Positions 7,706 to 15,458 of a stretch of 47,249 bases of DNA are shown piece by piece. Position 1 is the first letter of the stretch, and every line of letters starts with the position of its first letter. The position numbers and the translations under genes are program-made. The notes under the pieces are model-generated. The model was not told where the DNA came from and did no database searches. It saw only the letters and a list, made by a program, of their open reading frames with translations. Source of the DNA: Mycolicibacterium brisbanense (lineage in GTDB: Bacteria > Actinomycetota > Actinomycetes > Mycobacteriales > Mycobacteriaceae). The stretch spans positions 1 through 47,249 of the forward strand of contig NZ_BCSX01000017.1 in the NCBI RefSeq assembly GCF_001570425.1, in the 5' to 3' direction.

Positions 7706-8986
7706 CTACAGGACGAGCCCCAGCCGCGGGGGCCGGGTACCGCGCAAGGTGTGGTTGCCCAGATGCACGTACTTCCATCGCGCCGGATCGTGCAGCGAGT
7801 GGGTGCGCACGTTGCGCCAGTGCCGGTCGAGGTTGACTGCCGAATCGGTGCCAGACGTGCCGGTCAATTCGAAGATGCCGCCGGCGATCTCGACGGCGAA
7901 TTCCTGGGCCAGCGCCTTGGCGGCGGCCACCTGCAGTGATGCGCGGGCGGCGGTGTCGCGGGACAGTTCCGGCTCGGCCAGCCCGGCGTCGATCACCGCG
8001 CTGCCGTGGGCCAGCAGAGCCTCCAGCGCATACAGCCGGGCGGTGAGCTCGCCGAACCGGCGCACCACATGGGGCTCCTCGTCAGCGCGGCGAACCCCGG
8101 CCAGCACCGCCTCCTTCCACGGCCGGGACCGGGTGCGGACGAATTCGGCACCGTCTTCCAGTGCGGCCCGCGCGATGCCGATGTCGATCGCGGCGTGCAG
8201 CGCCTGGTCGTAGGCGCCGAGCAAACTGGGCGGCGCGTCAGCCGGGTCGGGTGCCACGCCCTCCTCGATGACCAGATCGTCGTCGACCACGACGTCGACC
8301 AGGCGGACCTCTCCGCTGGCCGTACCGCGCTGCCCGAATGCGGACCACTGATCGAGGTCGAGGGTCACACCGTCCTGATCGGGCCGGACGAACACGGTCG
8401 CGGTTCGGACGCCGGCCGTGCCCGACGGTCGCTCGGCGAGCCCCGCATCGTCAGCCACGACGGCGGCCACGGCGATCCAGGTGGCGCCCAGGGCGCCGGT
8501 GGCGTAGTACTTGGTGCCGTTGAGCAACCAGGTTCCGTCGGCGCGGCGGGTCACCGTGGTGTGCCGGTCCAGTGCGGTGGCCGTCCCACGTTCGGCGGAG
8601 GCGTTGCCGAGTTGGGCGCCTGCCAGGATGTCGGCGTAGATGCGCGGCGCAGGAGCTTGGTCGCCGAGGCCTGAGATTGCTTGTGCGACAACGAAATGTG
8701 CGAGCAGCAGCTGTGCTACGGCGCTGTCGCCGCGGGACAGCCGGCGCAGCACCTCCACCTTGGTCGACGCGGACAGCCCTGGGCCGCCGTGTTCGGCGGG
8801 GACGACGATGCCGAGCAGTCCCGATTCGGCGACCCGGCGCAACTGCGGTACCAGCGAGGCACCCGACCGTTCGCGTTCGGCGCTGTCGACGGCCAGTTCG
8901 GTGGCCAGTGCGTCGGCGGAGGCGAGTGCGGCCTGTGCCGAAGCCGGTGGCGGGGTGGTGATCACGGGGGCGGTGTCGACGCTCAT
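7706..8986 (-). CDS. SfnB/DszC-like acyl-CoA dehydrogenase-family flavoprotein
   Basis: A 426-residue member of the acyl-CoA dehydrogenase superfamily. The start is set at the ATG 8986 (SVDTAPVITTPPP), since the frame upstream of it runs into the promoter region without family similarity. Features: GLLGIVVPAEHGGPGLS near 58, ILAGAQLGNASAERGT near 120, LNGTKYYATGALGATWIAVAA near 160 and a C-terminal THSLHDPARWKYVHLGNHTL. This last block and the general pattern are those of SfnB/DszC-type FMN-dependent monooxygenases used to get sulfur from sulfones and related compounds, rather than of a fatty acid dehydrogenase. Role in sulfur scavenging is inferred from the subfamily. It diverges from the esterase gene across 148 bases. 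Confidence 0.82.
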   Translation of the reverse strand: MSVDTAPVITTPPPASAQAALASADALATELAVDSAERERSGASLVPQLRRVAESGLLGIVVPAEHGGPGLSASTKVEVLRRLSRGDSAVAQLLLAHFVVAQAISGLGDQAPAPRIYADILAGAQLGNASAERGTATALDRHTTVTRRADGTWLLNGTKYYATGALGATWIAVAAVVADDAGLAERPSGTAGVRTATVFVRPDQDGVTLDLDQWSAFGQRGTASGEVRLVDVVVDDDLVIEEGVAPDPADAPPSLLGAYDQALHAAIDIGIARAALEDGAEFVRTRSRPWKEAVLAGVRRADEEPHVVRRFGELTARLYALEALLAHGSAVIDAGLAEPELSRDTAARASLQVAAAKALAQEFAVEIAGGIFELTGTSGTDSAVNLDRHWRNVRTHSLHDPARWKYVHLGNHTLRGTRPPRLGLVL

Positions 8987-9134
8987 GGGCGGCGACGCTA
9001 CGGCCGGGACCCGGCCCTGCCGAGGTTTGTGACCACGGAGAATGTTTGTCCGAAACCCGCGCACCGACGATGTGACCGGACGGTCTGCGTAACGTGGGGG
9101 AGTTCGTGAAAGTTGCGTCACCGAGGAGTCAGTC

Positions 9135-10697
9135 ATGTCCGAACCCACCGTTGTCGCCGACGGCCCGGTGGTCGACACCGCCTACGGGCCGGTCCGCGGA
9201 ACCGACGACGGAACGGTCAAGGCGTGGCGGGGAATTCGCTACGCCGCCGCGCCGGTGGCCGAGTTGCGTTGGCGTGCACCGCAACCCCCGCGGCCGTGGC
9301 AGGACATCGCGGATGCCACGGTGGTCGGGCCGGTGTGCCCGCAGCCCGTCGACCCGCGGATCCCGATCGACCTCGGTGCCCGGCAGTCCGAGGACAGCCT
9401 GCGGCTCAACGTATGGGCGCCCACCGGCACCGAACCGGGTGCCGCCAAACCCGTGATGGTGTGGGTTCACGGCGGCGCCTACGTGCTCGGATCGGCCAGC
9501 CAGCCGCTGTACCGGGGACGAGTGCTCGCCGCCGAGGGCGATGTCGTCGTCGTCACCGTCAACTACCGGCTGGGCGCGTTCGGGTTCCTCGACTTGTCCG
9601 AATTGAGCACGCCCGCAATGCGTTTCGATACCAATCTGGGTTTGCGCGATGTGCTGTGCGCGCTGCGCTGGGTGCGGGACAACATCGCCGCGTTCGGTGG
9701 GGACCCGCAGCGCGTCACCTTGTTCGGGGAATCGGCGGGCGGTGGCATCGTCACCACGCTGCTGGCCAGCCCCGAGGCCGAGGGCCTGTTCGGCGCGGCC
9801 ATCGCACAGAGTTCGCCCGGCACCTCGATCTACGACGCCGAACGGTCCCGGCGCGTCGCGCGCCAGGTGCTCGACGAGCTGGGGGTGGCAGCGGGCGATG
9901 CCGAGCAGCTCGCGCGGCTGCCGGTGTCGGCAGTGCTGTCGGCGTCCCAGCGGGTGTTCAACGCGGTGCCCCAGCAGACGCCGGGCACCCTGGCATTCGC
10001 CCCCATCGTCGACGGGGACGTGGTGCCGGACTATCCGGTGAACTGTTCCCGCGCCGGCCGCACCCACCCGGTTCCGTTGATCATCGGGACCAACAAGCAC
10101 GAGGCCGCGTTGTTCCGGTGGATGAAGTCGCCGCTGATGCCGATCACACCGGAGGCCATCCGCGCGATGTTCGAGGGCATCGCTGCCGAACAGCCCGAAC
10201 TGCTGCTGCCGTCAGAAGCCCAGATCGCCGCCGCGTACCCGGGGCTGCGGACCAAGGCCCGCGGGATGGGTGTGGCCCGCGACATCGGGTTCCGGATGCC
10301 GTCACTGTGGTTCGCCGACGGGCACAGCGCCGCGGCGCCCGTCTACTTCTACCGGTTCGACTTCGCCACCCCGATGCTGCGGTTGCTGCGCCTGGGAGCG
10401 GCCCATGCCACCGAGCTGCCGTTCATGTGGGGCAACCTGGTCGCCGGTCCCAAGGACCCGACGTTCAAGCTGGGTGGGCTCAAGCACGGCAAGGCGGTGT
10501 CGCAGCGCATGCGCCGCCGCTGGACCAACTTCGCGACCACCGGGACGCCCGCCGGTGCGCCAGGGGAGCCGGTGTGGCGCCCGTATCGCCGCGATGACCG
10601 TGCTGTGCTGTTGATCGACAAGCAGGACAAGACCGTGACCGATCTGGACCGCGAGCTGCGCACGGCCTGGGGCGACGAGGTGCTCAACTTCCGCTAG
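9135..10697 (+). CDS. Type B carboxylesterase
   Basis: An alpha/beta-hydrolase of 520 residues. The nucleophile elbow GESAGG is at 198-203 (Ser200), the oxyanion-hole HGGAY at 112-116, and the EDSLRLNVW signature near 86. The acid residue is probably the Glu in GTNKHEAALF near 320, and the base the His in AAHATELPFMWGN near 424, both at the places used in carboxylesterases and para-nitrobenzyl esterases. There is no signal peptide, so it is probably cytoplasmic. A good GAGGAG ribosome site precedes the ATG. It is 12 bases from the following membrane hydroxylase gene and likely co-transcribed; a TAACGT element at 9090-9095 is a candidate -10. Confidence 0.92.
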   Translation: MSEPTVVADGPVVDTAYGPVRGTDDGTVKAWRGIRYAAAPVAELRWRAPQPPRPWQDIADATVVGPVCPQPVDPRIPIDLGARQSEDSLRLNVWAPTGTEPGAAKPVMVWVHGGAYVLGSASQPLYRGRVLAAEGDVVVVTVNYRLGAFGFLDLSELSTPAMRFDTNLGLRDVLCALRWVRDNIAAFGGDPQRVTLFGESAGGGIVTTLLASPEAEGLFGAAIAQSSPGTSIYDAERSRRVARQVLDELGVAAGDAEQLARLPVSAVLSASQRVFNAVPQQTPGTLAFAPIVDGDVVPDYPVNCSRAGRTHPVPLIIGTNKHEAALFRWMKSPLMPITPEAIRAMFEGIAAEQPELLLPSEAQIAAAYPGLRTKARGMGVARDIGFRMPSLWFADGHSAAAPVYFYRFDFATPMLRLLRLGAAHATELPFMWGNLVAGPKDPTFKLGGLKHGKAVSQRMRRRWTNFATTGTPAGAPGEPVWRPYRRDDRAVLLIDKQDKTVTDLDRELRTAWGDEVLNFR

Positions 10698-10709
10698 GAG
10701 TGGTGTGCG

Positions 10710-11729
10710 ATGGAGCCGATTCGGGCGTTGCTGGAAGCGCTGCCACCGGCTATGCGGGACCCGGTACTGTTCGCGGTGCCGTTCTTCTTGCTGTTGTTGG
10801 TCCTGGAATGGGCCGCGGCAAAAAAGCTCGAAGCCGTCGAAGGCGCCGCCCGCGCGCCGCACGGCGCCTACCAGGCGCGCGATGCGTGGGCGAGCATCTC
10901 GATGGGCCTGGTATCCGTCGCAACCACAGCAGGCTGGAAGTTGTTGGCGCTGTTGGGCTATGCCGCGTTGTACAGCTACGTCGCACCGTGGCACCTGCCC
11001 GCCGACCGCTGGTACACCTGGGTGATAGCCATCGTCGGCGTGGACCTGCTGTTCTACTCGTATCACCGTGTGGCGCACCGGGTCCGGGTGATCTGGGCGA
11101 CACACCAGTCCCACCATTCGAGCGAGTACTTCAATTTTGCGACAGCTCTGCGACAGAAGTGGAACAACAGCGGCGAGATCGTGGCGTGGATTCCGCTACC
11201 CCTGCTGGGTATCCCGCCCTGGCTGGTGTTCGCGAGCTTCTCGATCAACCTGGTGTACCAGTTCTGGGTGCACACCGAGCGGATCGAGAGGCTTTGGCGG
11301 CCAATCGAATACATCTTCAACACGCCGTCGCATCACCGGGTGCACCACGGCCGCGACCCGCAGTATCTCGACCGCAACTACGGCGGCATCCTGATCATCT
11401 GGGACCGGCTGTTCGGCACCTTCGAGCCCGAACTGTTCCGGCCGCACTACGGGCTGACCAAACCGGTGGACACCTTCAACATCTGGACGCTGCAGACGCA
11501 CGAATACCGCGCGATCGTGCGCGACGTACGGCGGGCGGCCCGCTGGAGAGACCGGTTCGGTTACGTGTTCGGACCGCCCGGCTGGGAGCCTGCCGATGAT
11601 GTCACTGGGAGTTTGCCTGCCGTTTCGAATTGCGCCGAGCATAACGCCCCACAATCGAGACCAAGATCAGTAGGCTCGACCGGAGCCGGGCTCGATCCGG
11701 CAGGCCGTCCAGAGAGTAAGGGGATCTGA
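10710..11729 (+). CDS. Sterol desaturase/fatty acid hydroxylase-family membrane protein
   Basis: Integral membrane di-iron oxygenase, 339 residues. The histidine clusters that bind the metals are all present: HRVAH at 119-123, HQSHH at 132-136, His188 in WVHTE, and HHRVHH at 208-213. Hydrophobic segments lie near 19-35, 62-92, 104-118 and 158-186. Members hydroxylate or desaturate sterols, carotenoids, alkylglycerols or fatty acids; the substrate here is unknown. The final 40 residues (from about 300) are Ser/Pro/Gly/Arg-rich and do not look like the family core, as if the frame runs through what would otherwise be the promoter region of the next gene. The stop abuts the next start exactly. 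Confidence 0.88.
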   Translation: MEPIRALLEALPPAMRDPVLFAVPFFLLLLVLEWAAAKKLEAVEGAARAPHGAYQARDAWASISMGLVSVATTAGWKLLALLGYAALYSYVAPWHLPADRWYTWVIAIVGVDLLFYSYHRVAHRVRVIWATHQSHHSSEYFNFATALRQKWNNSGEIVAWIPLPLLGIPPWLVFASFSINLVYQFWVHTERIERLWRPIEYIFNTPSHHRVHHGRDPQYLDRNYGGILIIWDRLFGTFEPELFRPHYGLTKPVDTFNIWTLQTHEYRAIVRDVRRAARWRDRFGYVFGPPGWEPADDVTGSLPAVSNCAEHNAPQSRPRSVGSTGAGLDPAGRPESKGI

Positions 11730-12347
11730 GTGGGAGACACACTGACCGAAGGACAGAAGCTCGAGAAGGGGGGGTCGCTCACTTCCAACAACGGCGCCTA
11801 CACGCTGACGCTGCAGGATGACGGCAACCTGGTGCTGTACGCACGCGACCAAGCGGTGTGGTCGACCGAGACCAACGGGCAGGACGTTCAGCGCGCCGAG
11901 GTGCAAACCGACGGCAATTTCGTGCTGTACACATCGGAGAAGCCGGTGTGGCATACCGACACCAAGGGCAAGAAGGACGTGAAGCTCGTTCTTCAGGACG
12001 ACCGCAACTTGGTGCTCTACGCCGCCGACGGGCCGGCCTGGTCGTCGAAGACCGACACCACCGAGCCGCCGCCACCGGCCCCCGAGGCTGCCGCGCCCGA
12101 GCCCGTGGTCGAGCCGGCCGCTGTCGAAGAGCCGGCACCCGCCCCCGAACCTGAGGCCGAGCCCGCGCCGCCGCCACCGCCGCCCGCCCCCGAGCCGCGC
12201 ACCTACACCGTGGAGCCGGGCGACACGCTGTGGGCGATCGCCGAGCGCTTCTACGGCGACGGCAACCGCTACCAGGAGATCGCAAACGCCAGCGGTATCC
12301 CGAACCCGGACCTCATCAATCCCGGCCAGGTTCTGACGATTCCCTGA
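11730..12347 (+). CDS. Bulb-type lectin-LysM protein
   Basis: A 205-residue protein with an N-terminal beta-prism II (B_lectin) domain carrying three intact mannose-binding motifs, QDDGNLVLY at 29-37, QTDGNFVLY at 59-67 and QDDRNLVLY at 89-97. A Pro/Glu/Ala linker (about 111-156) joins it to one LysM domain (157-205; YTVEPGDTLWAIAERFYG), which binds peptidoglycan or chitin-like glycans. There is no signal peptide or membrane segment, so how it would reach the wall is unclear. I recall that a mannose-specific lectin of this architecture was described from M. smegmatis. The GTG start follows AAGGGG and sits directly after the hydroxylase stop. It is closed by a terminator at 12361-12388. Confidence 0.92.
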   Translation: MGDTLTEGQKLEKGGSLTSNNGAYTLTLQDDGNLVLYARDQAVWSTETNGQDVQRAEVQTDGNFVLYTSEKPVWHTDTKGKKDVKLVLQDDRNLVLYAADGPAWSSKTDTTEPPPPAPEAAAPEPVVEPAAVEEPAPAPEPEAEPAPPPPPPAPEPRTYTVEPGDTLWAIAERFYGDGNRYQEIANASGIPNPDLINPGQVLTIP

Positions 12348-12360
12348 CCTGCGGATAAGG

Positions 12361-12388
12361 ACGGCCCGGGCCATTCGGTCCGGGCCGT
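12361..12388 (+). terminator. Intrinsic terminator hairpin after the lectin gene
   Basis: ACGGCCCGG and CCGGGCCGT form a perfect 9-bp stem around a ten-base loop, followed by a moderately T-rich stretch. It lies 13 bases after the lectin stop and isolates the secreted protease gene. Confidence 0.8.
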
Positions 12389-12440
12389 CTTCGTTCGCCG
12401 CTAAACTCGGCGCATACCAGACCAGATCGGAGGCACCGCC

Positions 12441-13133
12441 GTGCTCCAGCCGTGGTTGCTCATGTCGCGGGTTCTGCTCGCGGCGGCGACGCCGATGGCG
12501 GCCCTGGCCGTGACATCGGCCCCTGCCTCTGCCACCCCGGGAGTGCTCGTCTACCCCGGCATGGAGATCCGCCAGGACACCAACGTGTGCACGTTGGGGT
12601 TTGTCGACCCGGTGGCCCGCGTGGCCTACACCGCGGGGCATTGTCGGGGCAGCGGCGCCGTCGGTGACCGCGACGGCAACTTCATCGGCCAGCAGATGTC
12701 GTTCCAGGACAACACGCCCGACGGTGCGACCATCGACACCGATCACGTGATCGCGGACTGGGAGACCATCCAGCTGGCCGGCGATGTCGCGGTCAACAAC
12801 ATCCTGCCGGGCGGCCGGATGCTCGTCGACGATCCGGGCGCGGTGGCCACCCCGGGCCTGCCCGTATGCCATTTCGGCGTGATCACCGGTGAGACGTGCG
12901 GAACCGTCGAGGCGGTCAACAACGGGTGGTTCACCATGGCCCACGGTGTGGTCAGCCAGAAGGGTGACTCGGGCGGTCCGGTGTACGTCATCACGCCCGA
13001 CGGACGAGCTGCCATCGTGGGCGTGTTCAACAGCACGTGGGGGCAGTTCCCCGCCGCGGTGTCATGGCAGAACGCCAGCGGCCAGGCCCGCGGCATGGTG
13101 CAGGCCTCCAGCCAGATCGACGGTCACCAATAG
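12441..13133 (+). CDS. Secreted trypsin-like serine protease
   Basis: A 230-residue S1-type protease. A Sec signal peptide occupies about residues 1-31 (hydrophobic core [14 protein letters not shown], cleavage near PASA-TP). The mature part has the catalytic His67 in TAGHC, Asp106 in ADWETIQL and Ser177 in GDSGGP, so the triad is complete. Cys50/Cys68 and Cys143/Cys153 are placed to form the two conserved disulfides. Start is GTG 12441 with a GGAGG ribosome site. TAAACT at 12402-12407 is a possible -10. It is one of several small exported trypsin-like proteins of mycobacteria of unproven substrate. Confidence 0.9.
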   Translation: MLQPWLLMSRVLLAAATPMAALAVTSAPASATPGVLVYPGMEIRQDTNVCTLGFVDPVARVAYTAGHCRGSGAVGDRDGNFIGQQMSFQDNTPDGATIDTDHVIADWETIQLAGDVAVNNILPGGRMLVDDPGAVATPGLPVCHFGVITGETCGTVEAVNNGWFTMAHGVVSQKGDSGGPVYVITPDGRAAIVGVFNSTWGQFPAAVSWQNASGQARGMVQASSQIDGHQ

Positions 13134-13148
13134 GCCTGCGGCACAGCC

Positions 13149-13589
13149 TCAGTCGAGCAGTTCGAAAACCGGGATGGACGGGGCCGCGGCCCTCAGTTCG
13201 GCGTCCGACGACTGCGGCGTCAAACCGGCGATGTGCCCCTTGACCTCCCAGTACCAGCGCGCGAGATAGCGCTGCAGCAGCGCGGGTTTGGCGTCGTCGG
13301 GCAGCTCCGCCAGCCGTCGGGTCGAACGCCGCCAGCGTGGGCCGGTCTCGACCACTCCGGCGGCTCGGGCGTTGCGCACCCACTGGGTCTCGCCGCGAGG
13401 GGACACCAGATAGTCCTTGCCGTCCAACGTCATCAGGTTCACCACCACCGATCGGATCTGCCCGGTGCGCCGGCCCCGGATGCGCAGTGCGGTGGTGCCG
13501 GCGATGCTCACACCGGCTTCGGCGAGCCGCCGGATCAGATCGTTGCCTGCACGGGCCAACGGGCCGGGAGCGTCGTATCGCGTGGTCAT
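13149..13589 (-). CDS. Deazaflavin (F420)-dependent nitroreductase-family protein
   Basis: A 146-residue small split-barrel protein of the Ddn/DUF385 type. The ATG at 13589 has a perfect AGGAGG upstream. ALRIRGRRTGQIRSVVVNLMTLDGKDYLVSPRGETQWVRNARA is the family core that holds the F420 or flavin cofactor; WYWEVKGHIAG closes it. Members include quinone reductases that protect against oxidative stress; here the cofactor choice is inferred from family. It diverges from a TetR gene with a palindrome between them, so it is probably that regulator's target. It converges on the serine protease with only 15 bases between the stops. Confidence 0.87.
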   Translation of the reverse strand: MTTRYDAPGPLARAGNDLIRRLAEAGVSIAGTTALRIRGRRTGQIRSVVVNLMTLDGKDYLVSPRGETQWVRNARAAGVVETGPRWRRSTRRLAELPDDAKPALLQRYLARWYWEVKGHIAGLTPQSSDAELRAAAPSIPVFELLD

Positions 13590-13613
13590 GGTGAACCTCC
13601 TGAGGTCTCGAAA

Positions 13614-13630
13614 CGAGAGCGGCGCTCTCG
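13614..13630. promoter_or_regulatory. Inverted repeat between nitroreductase and TetR genes
   Basis: CGAGAGC, three bases, GCTCTCG is a perfect 7+7 palindrome 25 bases upstream of the nitroreductase-like start and about 69 bases upstream of the TetR start. Flanking AAA and ATT extend it imperfectly. Size and place fit an operator for the adjacent TetR protein. Confidence 0.6.
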
Positions 13631-13698
13631 ATTCATAGCGTGACACGGCTGCGGTGAAAATTCAAGAGCACTGATCTCGGTTGTGTCAGACTGCTGTC

Positions 13699-14385
13699 GT
13701 GGGTAAGCGTCAAGAAGGCCGCGAGCGGATCGAGGCCGCGATCATAGAAATCGGGCGCAGGCATCTGCTCACCGAGGGTGCCGCCGGGCTGTCGCTGCGC
13801 GCGATCGCCCGCGAACTCGGCATGGTGTCCTCGGCGGTCTATCGATACGTCGCCAACCGCGATGACCTGCTCACCTTGCTGGTGGTCGACGCGTACAGCG
13901 AACTGGCCGATGCCGTGGACCGGGCCGCCGCCGATGTGCCCGCCGAATCGGACTGGCGGGCCCGGATTGCCGCGATGGCGCGGGCCGTGCGCCGGTGGGC
14001 GATCGATCAGCCTGCGCGCTGGGCGCTGCTGTACGGCAGCCCGGTGCCCGGCTATCACGCGCCGGCCGAACGTACCGTCGGGCCGGGTACTCGCGTCGTC
14101 GGTGCGCTCTTCTCGGCGGTGGCTGCCGCGATGGTCACGGGCGAGTTGACGGACTCGGGTGTCGTTGTGGGACAACCGCTCTCGGCGGACTTCGAGCGCC
14201 TGCGCGCCGAGTTCGACTTCCCCGGAAGCGACGGCATTCTGGCGAAGTGTTTCCTGCTGTGGGCCGCGCTGGTCGGCGCCGTGAGCCTGGAGGTGTTCGG
14301 CCAATACGGTCCCGACACGCTGACGGACCCGGGCCTGGCGTTCGACGTCCAGATCGGATTGCTGGTCGAGATGTTGGCGGCCTGA
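13699..14385 (+). CDS. TetR-family regulator with WHG-type C-terminal domain
   Basis: A 228-residue regulator starting at GTG 13699. The DNA-binding part is IEAAIIEIGRRHLLTEGAAG then LSLRAIARELGMVSSAVYRYVANRDDLLTLLV. The C-terminal part contains the RRWAIDQPARWALLYGSPVPGY stretch that marks the TetR_C WHG subfamily. It faces away from the deazaflavin-reductase-like gene, and the palindrome at 13614-13630 between them is its probable binding site. No strong ribosome site is visible, so the message may have a short or absent leader. Inducer unknown. Confidence 0.9.
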   Translation: MGKRQEGRERIEAAIIEIGRRHLLTEGAAGLSLRAIARELGMVSSAVYRYVANRDDLLTLLVVDAYSELADAVDRAAADVPAESDWRARIAAMARAVRRWAIDQPARWALLYGSPVPGYHAPAERTVGPGTRVVGALFSAVAAAMVTGELTDSGVVVGQPLSADFERLRAEFDFPGSDGILAKCFLLWAALVGAVSLEVFGQYGPDTLTDPGLAFDVQIGLLVEMLAA

Positions 14386-14395
14386 TATAACAGCG

Positions 14396-14432
14396 TTGAC
14401 TTATATAAGTTGAGCCTTTTATATTGGCGGGT
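14396..14432 (+). promoter_or_regulatory. Promoter with embedded palindrome, ArsR operon (leaderless)
   Basis: TTGACT at 14396-14401 and TATATT at 14420-14425 are near-consensus -35 and -10 boxes with an 18-base spacer. The -10 ends seven bases before the GTG at 14433, so transcription should start at or next to the start codon. A 12-base perfect palindrome, ACTTATATAAGT at 14399-14410, overlaps the -35 and spacer and is the natural candidate for the ArsR operator. This AT-rich segment stands out sharply from its surroundings. Confidence 0.75.
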
Positions 14433-14780
14433 GTGCACGCCTTCGACGTCCTGGGGGACCCGGTACGGCGGCGGATACTCGAACTGCTCGCCGACGGCGA
14501 GCTGACGGCCGGTGCGATCGGCGCCACCATTCAGGCCGAGTTCGCGATCAGCCAGCCGGCCGTGTCGCAACACCTGAAGGTGTTGCGCGACAACGGTTTC
14601 ACCTCGGTGCGCCCAGACGGTCAACGTCGGCTGTACTCGGTCGACACCGCCCCGCTGCGCGATATCGACCAGTGGCTGGGCACCTTCCGGCGGTTCTGGA
14701 CCCCGCACCTGGACGCCTTGGCGACCGAACTTGCGCGCGGCAAACGACAGCGGAGAACGGGAGAGGTACAACATGATTGA
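14433..14780 (+). CDS. ArsR-family winged-helix repressor
   Basis: A 115-residue ArsR/SmtB-type regulator. HAFDVLGDPVRRRILELLADGELT (about 2-25) and ISQPAVSQHLKVLRDNGFTSV (about 39-59) are the DNA-binding helices, RRLYSVD the wing. There is no cysteine cluster, so it is not a metal sensor of the classical kind. It belongs to the group that is paired with an SRPBCC/AHSA1 protein, which follows here with an eight-base overlap. The GTG at 14433 is chosen over an upstream TTG because it fits the promoter spacing; autorepression through the ACTTATATAAGT palindrome is inferred. Confidence 0.9.
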   Translation: MHAFDVLGDPVRRRILELLADGELTAGAIGATIQAEFAISQPAVSQHLKVLRDNGFTSVRPDGQRRLYSVDTAPLRDIDQWLGTFRRFWTPHLDALATELARGKRQRRTGEVQHD

Positions 14781-15411
14781 CGTCAGCCATCAGATGAACA
14801 GGACGCGCCGCAACGTGGGTGGGCGCGTGCTGGAGGCGGGCGAGGCGCACGTCGTCACGATCGGTCAGACGTATCCGACGGACGCCGAGGACCTCTGGGA
14901 TGCGTTGACCAACCCCGAACGCATCCCGCGCTGGTTCCTGCCGATCAGCGGCGACCTGGAGGTGGGTGGCCGCTATCAGCTGGAGGGCAACGCCGGTGGC
15001 ACGGTGCTGAGCTGCGACCCGCCGCGGGAATTCACCGCAACCTGGGAGTTCAACGGCGCCATCAGCTGGATCGAGGTCCGGGTGTTCGACGACGGCGCGG
15101 AGCGGTCCCGTTTCGAACTCGCCCATATCGCGCGCGCCGACGACCCGATCTGGCAGCAATACGGCCCGGGAGCGGTCGGCATCGGCTGGGAGCTCGGCAT
15201 GTGCGGCTTGACCATTCACCTGAGCACCGGCGAGCGCGTGGACCCCGCGGCGTTCGAGCAGTGGTCCATGGGCGAGGATGGCCGCACGTTCGTGACCGAG
15301 GCTGCCGAGGGCTGGCACCGCGCCGCTGTGGACGGTGGGCTGGATCCGCAGTGGGCGCGTGCGGCGGCCGACCGCTGCCGCGGCTTCTACCTGGGCGAGT
15401 CGCAAAACTAG
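14773..15411 (+). CDS. SRPBCC (AHSA1-type) domain protein
   Basis: A 212-residue START-like protein. The ATG at 14773 has a GGGAGAGG ribosome site inside the end of the ArsR gene. ALTNPERIPRWFLPISGDLEVGGRYQLEGNAGGTVLSCDPPREFTATWEF is the diagnostic AHSA1 core; these proteins form a deep hydrophobic cavity that binds small lipophilic molecules. The co-occurrence with ArsR suggests that it binds or turns over the same compound that the repressor senses. It ends at 15411, inside the KstR-like site of the next operon. Actual ligand unknown. Confidence 0.88.
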   Translation: MIDVSHQMNRTRRNVGGRVLEAGEAHVVTIGQTYPTDAEDLWDALTNPERIPRWFLPISGDLEVGGRYQLEGNAGGTVLSCDPPREFTATWEFNGAISWIEVRVFDDGAERSRFELAHIARADDPIWQQYGPGAVGIGWELGMCGLTIHLSTGERVDPAAFEQWSMGEDGRTFVTEAAEGWHRAAVDGGLDPQWARAAADRCRGFYLGESQN

Positions 15412-15422
15412 AACACGTTCTC
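15409..15422. promoter_or_regulatory. KstR-like operator upstream of VOC/KstD-like operon
   Basis: The site reads TAGAACACGTTCTC and fits the mycobacterial KstR pattern TnnAACnnGTTnnA at every fixed position except the last. AGAAC and GTTCT form a perfect inverted repeat. KstR represses cholesterol-degradation genes. A TATCCT at 15443-15448 downstream is a plausible -10, ending ten bases before the ATG at 15459, so the site would lie over the -35 region, a repressing position. Confidence 0.6.
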
Positions 15423-15458
15423 GCCATGCCGTCCGTGCGGCGCTATCCTCTGAGCAAC

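Noticed and set aside
8987..9134. GGTTT/AAACC inverted repeat between the SfnB-like and esterase genes as an operator
   Set aside because: The arms are only five bases and over 20 bases apart, which is too weak to separate from chance.
8987..9178. A longer N-terminus for the SfnB-like protein starting at 9178
   Set aside because: It would overlap the start of the divergent esterase gene and add 64 residues without similarity; ATG 8986 fits the family start.
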